Assembly: GCA_016195205.1 (NCBI GenBank)
Contig: JACQAB010000055.1
Span: forward strand, 1 to 5,981
Origin: Pseudomonadota bacterium
GTDB lineage: Bacteria; Pseudomonadota; Alphaproteobacteria; UBA9219; RGZA01
DNA: 5,981 nucleotides
Reading direction: 5' to 3'
Shown: in pieces, positions 1 through 5,944 of the stretch
Position numbering within the stretch: position 1 is the stretch's first letter
Layout of the letters: the number at the start of each line of letters is the position of its first letter
Translations under genes and position numbers: made by a program
Notes under the pieces: model-generated
The model's input: only the letters and a program-made list of their open reading frames with translations
Database searches by the model: none
Told to the model about the DNA's origin: nothing

Positions 1-120
1 AAATACAACGGCATCCCGCGCAAAAGCTTCCCGCTGTTTCTGAAAGAATGCGAGTTCCGCTTCAACTACGGCTCACACCGCCAGCAACTATTTACTTTAA
101 CCAAATGGTGCTTTACTTAA
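1..120 (+). CDS. IS1595-family (ISXO2-like) transposase, C-terminal fragment cut by the window edge
   Basis: Frame 1 is open from the first base to a TAA at 118-120 and encodes 39 residues. They include YNGIPRKSFPLFLKECEFRF followed by NYGSHRQQLF. The pattern NGI-x(n)-F-x2-(F/Y)LKECE(F/W)RFN is the recognisable end of ISXO2-like DDE transposases of the IS1595 family, which cut and paste their own element. The catalytic acidic residues and the N-terminal zinc-binding region lie upstream, outside the window, so I cannot say whether the enzyme is intact. The fragment ends naturally, with no sign of a frameshift. It runs convergently toward the ferredoxin gene. The family call rests on recognising this C-terminal signature rather than on a search. 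Confidence 0.82.
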   Translation, partial: KYNGIPRKSFPLFLKECEFRFNYGSHRQQLFTLTKWCFT

Positions 121-140
121 GGCTTATCTACGACAGCCCC
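1..140 (+). mobile_element. right end of an IS1595-type insertion sequence
   Basis: The transposase stop is followed directly by GGCTTATCTACGACAGCCCC (121-140). Read from outside inward this begins GGGGCTGTCG, a G-rich start that fits an IS1595-type terminal inverted repeat. I therefore place the element's outer end near 140. The next eight bases, ATTGATTA (141-148), are a candidate 8-bp target duplication, the size usual for this family. The left end is outside the window, so neither the inverted repeat nor the duplication can be confirmed. The element sits about 10 bp after the ferredoxin stop codon. Confidence 0.6.
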
Positions 141-150
141 ATTGATTATA

Positions 151-459
151 TTACTTCTTAGGCAACCTTACCGTAAGCCCATCATACTCCTCACGCATCA
201 CAATCTGGCACCCCAGGCGCGAGGTTTTGGCCAGGTTCGGCGCCAGGTCCAGCATATCGAGCTCATCCGAAACGGGCTCAGGCAGCACGTCATACCATTG
301 CGGTTCCACGATGACATGGCAGGTGGCGCAGGCCAGCGAATGATCGCATGCGCCTTCCAGGTCGAATTTGTGCATTTGCGCGATCTGCAGCAGCGTGGAG
401 CCGAGGGGCGCCTCCACTTCCTTGCGTTGATCATTCTCGATGAAAACAACTTTAGGCAT
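151..459 (-). CDS. fdx: [2Fe-2S] ferredoxin, ISC/adrenodoxin type
   Basis: Encodes 102 residues, the normal length for ISC-type ferredoxins. It is a small soluble electron carrier, in this family typically feeding electrons to Fe-S cluster assembly. The four cluster cysteines are visible at about 38, 44, 47 and 84 (EGACDHSLACATCH, then SRLGCQ). The stretch LPEPVSDELDMLDLAP is the hallmark of the mitochondrial adrenodoxin/rickettsial branch, and DGLTVRLPK closes the fold. I chose the ATG at 459-457. A GTG one codon upstream is possible, but the ATG overlaps the livM stop as TGATG and has GGAA about 5 bases before it. Being last in a liv operon is odd, since this ferredoxin usually sits with isc/hsc genes. 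An IS end lies about 10 bp downstream, and I see no terminator between them. Confidence 0.93.
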   Translation of the reverse strand: MPKVVFIENDQRKEVEAPLGSTLLQIAQMHKFDLEGACDHSLACATCHVIVEPQWYDVLPEPVSDELDMLDLAPNLAKTSRLGCQIVMREEYDGLTVRLPKK

Positions 460-1655
460 CACGTTTCCATTTTTAAAGTCACGGCCGGCGGGCGGCGCGA
501 GAAAAGCCCCTGCGGCCGCCAGATCATGATCAATACCATGCCCGCGCCGAAGGCAATCAGGCGGTAATCCTGCAATTCACGGAACACCTCGGGCAAGCCC
601 ACCAAAAACGCGGCGGCCAGCATAAGGCCCAAGGGATGTCCCATCCCCGCCAGCACCACAATCGCCAGCACCAGCCCGGATTCCGTGAAGGTGAAGCTTT
701 CCGGGCTGACAAACCCCTGCCGCGTGGCGAAAAACGCGCCGGCCAGCGCGCCGCAGCAGGCCGAAAGCATATAGGCCGCCAGCTTGGCGCGCGCCAGGGG
801 AATGCCCATGGCCGAGGCGGCCAATTCATCTTCCCGCACCGCTTCAAACGCGCGGCCCAACGGCAAGCGGCGCAGGCGCATCACCAGCAGCGCCACCGCC
901 GTGAAAAAGAAAATGGCCAGATAGTAAAGATAGAACACGCGCGAGGCCGGATCGAAGCCGAAGGTGAAAAAAGTTGGCCGCGGGATGCCGGTGATGCCGT
1001 TGGCCCCGTTCGTCAAGCTCACCCAGTTCAGCAGAAAGATGCGCAGGATTTCAGCGAACCCCAGCGTGACGATGGCCAGATAATCGCCGCGCAGGCGCAG
1101 CACGATCAATCCGATCACAAAGGCAATCAGCGCCGCCAGCATCATGGCGAAGGGCAAGGCCTGCCAGAAGCTGAAGCCGCCTTTCACCGCCAGCAGGCTA
1201 AACGTGTAGGCGCCGATGGCGTAAAACGCGACGAAGCCCAGATCCAGCAACCCCGTCATCCCCACCACGATGTTGAGCCCACAGGCCAGAACCATGTAGG
1301 TGAAGATCAGGGTGAGGGTATCCAGCACATAACGGCTGGAAAACGGCGTGAAAGGCAGAAGGCACAGGGCCATCAGCAACCCCAGCATGATGCCATTATA
1401 AAGTTTCTGGTCGGAAGCCAGGTTGGGCGGCTTGGGCTGCGGCAAACGAAAAAGGCCAAACAGCCCAATCAGAATACGGCCAATGAAAACGGCGCCCACG
1501 GCTAGGCTCAGCCGCCGCCATTCGGGGGCCACGACCAGCGCGCCGTCTTTTTCCGCCATCGGCATGCCCAGCAGATGCACGAATAACACCAACGCGATCA
1601 GCGCGGCCAGCACCGCCTCGCCAAAAAGTTTTTTAAGATCCAAGGATGATTTCAT
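459..1655 (-). CDS. livM: branched-chain amino-acid ABC transporter permease LivM
   Basis: A 398-residue inner-membrane permease, which pairs with LivH to form the channel of a Leu/Ile/Val-type ABC importer. Residues 1-70 form the extra N-terminal region with two hydrophobic segments (about 14-31 and 50-70) seen in E. coli-type LivM. The core permease domain begins near 88. Clear family landmarks are GLNIVVGMTGLLDLG (126-140), RLRGDYLAIVTLGFAEI (187-203), TRQGFVSPESFTF (311-323) and the C-terminal IWRPQGLF. The cytoplasmic ATPase-contact loop is LGRAFEAVREDELAASAMGI (266-285). I start at the ATG at 1655-1653, with AGG about 10 bases upstream. The frame stays open to 1733, but those 26 extra residues are translated intergenic hairpin and overlap livH. 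The stop TGA shares a base with the ferredoxin ATG. Confidence 0.93.
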   Translation of the reverse strand: MKSSLDLKKLFGEAVLAALIALVLFVHLLGMPMAEKDGALVVAPEWRRLSLAVGAVFIGRILIGLFGLFRLPQPKPPNLASDQKLYNGIMLGLLMALCLLPFTPFSSRYVLDTLTLIFTYMVLACGLNIVVGMTGLLDLGFVAFYAIGAYTFSLLAVKGGFSFWQALPFAMMLAALIAFVIGLIVLRLRGDYLAIVTLGFAEILRIFLLNWVSLTNGANGITGIPRPTFFTFGFDPASRVFYLYYLAIFFFTAVALLVMRLRRLPLGRAFEAVREDELAASAMGIPLARAKLAAYMLSACCGALAGAFFATRQGFVSPESFTFTESGLVLAIVVLAGMGHPLGLMLAAAFLVGLPEVFRELQDYRLIAFGAGMVLIMIWRPQGLFSRRPPAVTLKMET

Positions 1656-1689
1656 AAAAGAAAAGCCTAACCGATCAGAACAACGGGAC

Positions 1690-1710
1690 TCCCCTCCCTT
1701 CGGGAGGGGA
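1690..1710. repeat. livH-livM intergenic hairpin (CCCTCCC/GGGAGGG palindrome)
   Basis: A perfect 9-bp stem (1690-1698 with 1702-1710) closes a 3-base loop between the livH stop and the livM start. No T-run follows on the minus strand, so it does not look like an intrinsic terminator. Read in the livM frame it gives LFPLPKGGESR, a phrase familiar from mis-called ORFs in proteobacterial genomes, which suggests a dispersed intergenic palindrome. It could stabilise the livH message end or lower livM expression; that role is inferred. Confidence 0.7.
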
Positions 1711-1716
1711 AATAGA

Positions 1717-2634
<918 letters not shown>

Positions 2635-2643
2635 AAGGAAAAG

Positions 2644-2684
2644 CGGGTGACAGGAGATGGGATGACAAGATATTCTGTCACCCG
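2644..2684. promoter_or_regulatory. 10-bp inverted repeat in the divergent livH/lysE spacer, possible operator
   Basis: CGGGTGACAG (2644-2653) is perfectly repeated in inverse as CTGTCACCCG (2675-2684), with 21 bases between the arms. The 82-bp spacer must hold the promoters of both livH and the exporter. A regulator binding two arms with centres 31 bp apart (about three helical turns) is plausible, and so is a hairpin in either transcript. No regulator gene lies in the window. Part of the right arm also belongs to a heptamer tract, so a repeat origin is an alternative. Confidence 0.4.
2647..2676 (+). promoter_or_regulatory. candidate sigma-70-like promoter of the LysE-type exporter gene
   Basis: GTGACA at 2647-2652 matches the -35 consensus at five of six positions. 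TATTCT at 2671-2676 matches the -10 at four of six, with an 18-bp gap. A transcript would start near 2683, giving a leader of about 34 bases. Both boxes overlap the arms of the 10-bp inverted repeat. The -10 match is weak, so this is tentative. Confidence 0.25.
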
Positions 2685-2697
2685 TCGCTCGTCACTA
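2677..2697. repeat. degenerate heptamer tract (GTCACCC / GTCGCTC / GTCACTA)
   Basis: Three consecutive 7-bp units of the form GTCRCYH occupy 2677-2697, just before the exporter's ribosome-binding site (AAGGG at 2705-2709). On the minus strand they read TAGTGAC, GAGCGAC, GGGTGAC. They resemble the GGGATCA/GATGACA heptamers near 4216-4250. The tract is short, so chance is not excluded. Confidence 0.4.
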
Positions 2698-2716
2698 GCC
2701 TGTTAAGGGTCGAAAC

Positions 2717-3349
2717 ATGCATTTCTGGCAAGAATGGCTTCTGGTGGTCTCGGTTTTCATCGTCGCGGTGATGGCGCCGGGCCCTGATTTTGTCATGGCC
2801 GTGCGCAATTCGGTGCTGCATGGCCGCAAGGCGGGGATGATGACGGCGCTGGGCTTCACCGCGGGCGTTTCGATCCACATTACTTACTGCATTCTGGGCC
2901 TTTCGGCGATTATCGCCCAGTCGCTGTGGCTGTTCACCCTGCTGAAATATGCTGGCGCGGGTTATCTGATTTACATCGGCGTTAAGGCGCTGCGCTCGAA
3001 GGGCATGCACCATGTAAATTTGAAGAACGGCGAACGCTCGGCCAAAACCGCTGCGTCGGCATTCCGCGACGGGTTCCTCACCAATCTGCTGAACCCCAAG
3101 GCCATTCTGTTTTTCTTCGCGCTGTTCACGCAAATCGTGCAGCCGCACCAGCCCATCGCCCATCTGCTGGCTTACGGGCTTAGCTGCATGGCCATTATGA
3201 TTGTCTGGTTTTCGTCGGTAGCGCTGTTCCTGACGCAGGCGCGCATTCGGAATGTTTTTCTGAAGATCTCCGCCGCGCTCGACAAAGCCTGCGGCGCGCT
3301 GTTCATTCTGCTGGGCATTCGCCTGGCGCTGCAGAAAGCCACGTCTTAG
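2717..3349 (+). CDS. LysE/RhtB-family amino-acid (or metabolite) exporter
   Basis: A 210-residue inner-membrane protein, the usual length for LysE-superfamily exporters, which push amino acids or related solutes out of the cell. It opens with a hydrophobic helix leading into APGPDFVMAVRNSVLHGRKAG (20-40), the family signature. GFTAG (46-50), YAGAGYLIYIGVKALRS (78-94) and FRDGFLTNLLNPKAILFFFA (116-135) follow, all typical of the RhtB branch. Two further hydrophobic stretches lie at about 148-173 and 191-205. The charged segment at 95-118 is the expected cytoplasmic loop. The ATG at 2717 has AAGGG 7 bases upstream. The substrate cannot be told from sequence. It is divergent from livH, which suggests an import/export pairing. 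Its stop overlaps the stop of the opposing cupin gene. Confidence 0.93.
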   Translation: MHFWQEWLLVVSVFIVAVMAPGPDFVMAVRNSVLHGRKAGMMTALGFTAGVSIHITYCILGLSAIIAQSLWLFTLLKYAGAGYLIYIGVKALRSKGMHHVNLKNGERSAKTAASAFRDGFLTNLLNPKAILFFFALFTQIVQPHQPIAHLLAYGLSCMAIMIVWFSSVALFLTQARIRNVFLKISAALDKACGALFILLGIRLALQKATS

Positions 3350-3660
3350 GCGTCTTTCTTAAACCAGAACTCGATCTCTTCGGTTTCTTTTTCAAAACGC
3401 GCGGCATGCCGCATGTAGCGCGGAATATGATACCAGTCGCCCGGGCCGAAGCGCTGTTCTTTGCCATCCATCGTTAAAACCAACTCACCCTTGGTGATGA
3501 TGCCCCAGTTTTCAGTGTTATGCTCATGCGGTTCGATATCGGAACCGGCCGGATACATGGCGAATAGAATATCGCAATCCTTGGCGGGCAGGCGATAGGC
3601 CTCGAAACGTTCAGAATAACGTTCCAGTTTTTGGATACGCGCCGGGTAAGCGATAGGCAT
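3346..3660 (-). CDS. small single-domain cupin protein
   Basis: Encodes 104 residues forming one conserved beta-barrel (cupin_2-like) domain. Motif 1 is GSDIEPHEHNTENWGIITKG (39-58), with probable metal ligands H45 and H47 and possibly E50. Motif 2 is FGPGDWYHIPRYMRHAA (71-87), with H85 as the likely third histidine. The spacing in motif 1 differs slightly from the textbook pattern. Such proteins can be metal-dependent enzymes or ligand sensors, and the specific reaction is unknown. The start ATG at 3660-3658 is secure: AAGGAGG ends 5 bases before it. The frame stays open upstream, but that part is non-conserved shadow of the preceding gene. It begins 10 bases after the secreted-protein stop codon, so the two are probably co-transcribed. 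Its 3' end overlaps the exporter gene by 4 bases. Confidence 0.9.
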   Translation of the reverse strand: MPIAYPARIQKLERYSERFEAYRLPAKDCDILFAMYPAGSDIEPHEHNTENWGIITKGELVLTMDGKEQRFGPGDWYHIPRYMRHAARFEKETEEIEFWFKKDA

Positions 3661-3663
3661 GGC

Positions 3664-3687
3664 AACCTCCTTATCCGCAGGGAGGTT
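3664..3687 (-). promoter_or_regulatory. hairpin hiding the cupin Shine-Dalgarno site and spanning the upstream stop codon
   Basis: In mRNA sense AACCTCC (3687-3681) pairs perfectly over 7 bp with GGAGGTT (3670-3664), leaving a 10-base loop. The right arm is the core of the cupin Shine-Dalgarno site. The left arm is made by the Pro-Pro codons of the gene before it, and that gene's TAA (3673-3671) lies in the loop. A ribosome finishing the upstream gene would open the hairpin. Read on the plus strand the same stem is followed by T6 (3686-3691) and could act as an intrinsic terminator for exporter read-through. Confidence 0.55.
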
Positions 3688-4123
3688 TTTTGGTGGGCCG
3701 CGCCGGATCTTCTTGCCGCACATAGCCCAATAACTGCGGGGGCGTAAGCTTCGCCGCATAGGGCACGAAATCGGCCCATTGCTTGCAGAAGCTGCGCGGG
3801 CCCATGGACGCCGATTCATTACCCTTCTGGTTGGCCAGCCAGGTGCGGACACTATCGATGCTGCTGTTGCGGCTGCCGCCTTCATCGGCATAGGCACGGG
3901 CAATAGTGTTTTCCCATCCGTGGATCATATTGGCATTACGATGCACGAAGCCGCGATAAAGTTTCTGCAGCGGCACGCCTGTGGTTGAATAGCGGCAGGT
4001 CAGCGTGATGACTTCAAGGTCGGAATGCAGGCGCAAGCCGTGCTCGGCTTCCGTTTCCTTTTCGCTGTAACAGGTGCCGGTTTGAGCCGATGATGAAATA
4101 CACAAAAACACAAGCAGTGTCAT
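3671..4123 (-). CDS. small predicted secreted protein, cysteine-bearing, function unknown
   Basis: Encodes 150 residues from the ATG at 4123-4121. A hydrophobic run LLVFLCISSSAQ (3-14) looks like a signal-peptide core with a possible cut after SSA, so the protein would act in the periplasm or be exported. The mature part has four cysteines (18, 43, 113, 149), enough for two disulfides, and ends PPCG. The pattern CYSEKETEAEHGLRLHSDLE with a later TC resembles a family of uncharacterised alphaproteobacterial proteins I recall loosely; no function is known to me. The N-terminus is odd: no positive charges precede the hydrophobic run, and the ATG comes from the end of the 86-bp palindromic repeat, inside its hairpin. 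The frame is open upstream to guaA, so an ATG at 4249 (192 residues) is an alternative. The body is convincing, the start is not. Confidence 0.68.
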   Translation of the reverse strand: MTLLVFLCISSSAQTGTCYSEKETEAEHGLRLHSDLEVITLTCRYSTTGVPLQKLYRGFVHRNANMIHGWENTIARAYADEGGSRNSSIDSVRTWLANQKGNESASMGPRSFCKQWADFVPYAAKLTPPQLLGYVRQEDPARPTKKPPCG

Positions 4124-4204
4124 CCCCGCGAAGGCGGGGATCCACGACAGGCCACGAGCCGTGCCATTTGGCTTTTCGTGGATGCCCGCCTTCGCGGGCA
4201 TGAC
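4119..4204. repeat. 86-bp palindromic intergenic repeat (PAKAGIH...WIPAFAGMT type)
   Basis: Two 29-base arms (4119-4147 and 4176-4204) are inverted copies matching at 27 positions, separated by 28 bases. Each arm also folds on itself: in the left arm ATCCCCGC pairs with GCGGGGAT over 8 bp around a GAAG loop, and the right arm does the same. The two differences between arms are compensatory (a C-G pair in one, G-C in the other), so both small hairpins are kept. Elements of this sequence type are dispersed between genes in many proteobacteria and are often mis-translated as VMPAKAGIH...WIPAFAGMT. This copy lies in frame at the head of the secreted-protein gene. Confidence 0.9.
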
Positions 4205-4215
4205 TTGTTGGTTTT

Positions 4216-4250
4216 TGTCTTCTGATCCCTGATTCCTGATCCCTGTCATC
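4216..4250 (-). repeat. heptamer tandem repeat downstream of guaA
   Basis: On the minus strand the 35 bases divide into five 7-bp units: GATGACA, GGGATCA, GGAATCA, GGGATCA, GAAGACA. The middle three are near-identical (one mismatch) and the outer two diverge. The tract starts 4 bases after the guaA stop and ends 11 bases before the palindromic repeat. It resembles the heptamers near 2677-2697. It encodes nothing I recognise and is not terminator-like. Confidence 0.6.
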
Positions 4251-4254
4251 TGAA

Positions 4255-5841
4255 CTATTCCCACTCAATGGTGCCGGGTGGTTTGCTGGTAACATCATAT
4301 ACGACGCGATTAATGCCTTTAACTTCATTGATCAGGCGCGTGGCTACCCGCGCCAGAAATTCATGCGGGAACGGATAAGATTCCGCCGTCATGCCATCGA
4401 CCGAGGTCACCGCGCGCAGCGCCAGCACATGGTCATAGGTGCGGCCGTCGCCCATCACGCCCACCGTGCGCACCGGCAGCAGCACGGCAAAAGCCTGCCA
4501 GATTTTGTCATAAAGCCCGGCCTGGCAGATTTCGTCGAGGTAAACCGCATCGGCCTTGCGCAGGATGGCCAGTTTCTCTTCGGTAATTTCACCCGGCACG
4601 CGAATGGCCAGGCCCGGGCCGGGGAACGGATGGCGGCCCACAAAAGCTTCCGGCAACCCTAATTCACGCCCCAAAGCGCGCACCTCATCTTTGAACAATT
4701 CGCGCAGGGGTTCCACCAGCTTGAAATTCATGCGCTCAGGCAACCCGCCCACATTATGGTGTGATTTGATGGTGACCGAAGGTCCGCCGCTGAACGACAC
4801 GCTTTCAATCACGTCGGGATAAAGCGTGCCCTGCGCCAAAAATTCAGCCCCGCCAACTTTTTTGGCCTCGGCTTCGAACACGTCGATGAACAGCTTGCCG
4901 ATGATTTTGCGTTTCTTTTCCGGATCATCCACGCCCTTCAGCGCGCCAAGGAACTTTGCCCCGGCATCCACCGCCACCAGCGGGATGTTGTAGTGATTGC
5001 GGAACAACTCGACCACCTGCCGGCCTTCGCCTTCGCGCATCAACCCGGTGTCGACGAAAATACAGGTAAGCTGTTCGCCAATCGCCTCGTGAATTAAAAC
5101 CGCGGCCACGGAACTATCGACCCCCCCCGACAAGCCGCAAATCACCTTGCCCTTGCCCACCTGCTGACGGATTTTTTCAATCTCTGTTTTGCGGAACGCC
5201 GCCATGGTCCAGTCGGCCGCGGCGCCGCATACCTTGTGCACAAAATGGGAAAGCAGCGTTTTTCCCTCGGGCGTGTGCACGACTTCAGGGTGAAACATAG
5301 TGGAATAATAACGCCGCTCTTCATCGGCGGCGATGGCGAAAGGCGCGCCTTCGGAACTGGCCACTACCTTAAAGCCCTTGGGCAATTCTGTGACGCGGTC
5401 GCCGTGGCTCATCCACACCTGATATTCCTTGCCCTTCTCCCATCCCAGGATGGGAGTCTGCAGCGTAACGGCGGCGCGGCCGAATTCGCGGGCGTGGCCG
5501 CCCTCTACCTTGCCGCCCAGCTGCTGCACCATGGCCTGCTGGCCATAGCAGATGCCCAGCACGGGAAGCTTAAGCTGCCAGACGACATCCGGCGCGCGCG
5601 GGCTGTCCTTGTCCAGCACCGAGCACGGCCCGCCGGAAAGAATGATGCCCTTGGGGTTAAAGCTGCGGATTTTTTCGGAGGGCGCGTTGAACGGCCAGAT
5701 TTCGCAATACACCCCCGCCTCGCGGATGCGGCGGGCAATCAACTGGGTGACCTGGCTTCCGAAATCAAGGATCAGGATGCGGTCGTGGTGGATGTCCGCT
5801 TTCAAAGACCAATCCTCTTTTCTTAACGATGCCGTGGCCAT
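4255..5841 (-). CDS. guaA: GMP synthase (glutamine-hydrolysing)
   Basis: Encodes 528 residues, against 525 for E. coli GuaA. This cytosolic enzyme converts XMP to GMP using ATP and glutamine, the last step of guanine nucleotide synthesis. The class I glutamine amidotransferase domain (about 20-205) has LSGGPCSV (68-75), the nucleophile C98 in GICYGQQ, and H184/E186 in HPEV. The ATP-pyrophosphatase domain follows, with SGGVDSS (238-244). The C-terminal domain has RHPFPGPGLAIRVPGE (403-418) and the closing DVTSKPPGTIEWE. All key residues are present and the gene is intact. The ATG at 5841 has AGGG about 6 bases upstream. Homology really starts near residue 18, and a TTG at 5805, preceded by AAAGAGG, could be the true start (516 residues). 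The secreted-protein and cupin genes follow on the same strand. Confidence 0.98.
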   Translation of the reverse strand: MATASLRKEDWSLKADIHHDRILILDFGSQVTQLIARRIREAGVYCEIWPFNAPSEKIRSFNPKGIILSGGPCSVLDKDSPRAPDVVWQLKLPVLGICYGQQAMVQQLGGKVEGGHAREFGRAAVTLQTPILGWEKGKEYQVWMSHGDRVTELPKGFKVVASSEGAPFAIAADEERRYYSTMFHPEVVHTPEGKTLLSHFVHKVCGAAADWTMAAFRKTEIEKIRQQVGKGKVICGLSGGVDSSVAAVLIHEAIGEQLTCIFVDTGLMREGEGRQVVELFRNHYNIPLVAVDAGAKFLGALKGVDDPEKKRKIIGKLFIDVFEAEAKKVGGAEFLAQGTLYPDVIESVSFSGGPSVTIKSHHNVGGLPERMNFKLVEPLRELFKDEVRALGRELGLPEAFVGRHPFPGPGLAIRVPGEITEEKLAILRKADAVYLDEICQAGLYDKIWQAFAVLLPVRTVGVMGDGRTYDHVLALRAVTSVDGMTAESYPFPHEFLARVATRLINEVKGINRVVYDVTSKPPGTIEWE

Positions 5842-5944
5842 GTTTGCCCTTTTTACCGTAACAACCCTTGCGATTCAAATTCTATAGCGGCATAAAACAT
5901 CATCCAGACAGCAGGATCAATATCTGAAACTGTAAAATATAGCA

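Noticed and set aside
636..1505. A 289-codon plus-strand frame opposite livM
   Set aside because: The translation is rich in Gln, His and Arg with no domain or hydrophobic order, and the other strand carries an unmistakable LivM. It is a codon-bias shadow.
3664..3691. Intrinsic terminator as the main role of the stem with T6 on the plus strand
   Set aside because: No plus-strand gene ends nearby (the exporter ends 315 bases earlier), and the same stem lines up exactly with the cupin SD on the minus strand. I kept the terminator only as a secondary possibility.
3661..3903. N-terminal extension of the cupin to 185 residues
   Set aside because: The extension overlaps the secreted-protein gene in another frame and is Ala/Arg/Pro-rich shadow. 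The ATG at 3660 has a near-perfect Shine-Dalgarno site.
4119..4204. CRISPR-like repeat and spacer
   Set aside because: There are only two arms and they are inverted, not direct. They match a dispersed palindromic repeat and no cas genes are present.
5236..5826. A 196-codon plus-strand frame opposite guaA
   Set aside because: It is fully antisense to a complete GuaA with every catalytic motif, and its own translation shows no family features.
5842..5944. Riboswitch or clear promoter upstream of guaA
   Set aside because: I looked for a purine-type aptamer and for paired -35/-10 boxes. Only isolated AT-rich hexamers (for example TATATT on the minus strand at 5941-5936) are present, without a matching -35, so I do not call a site.
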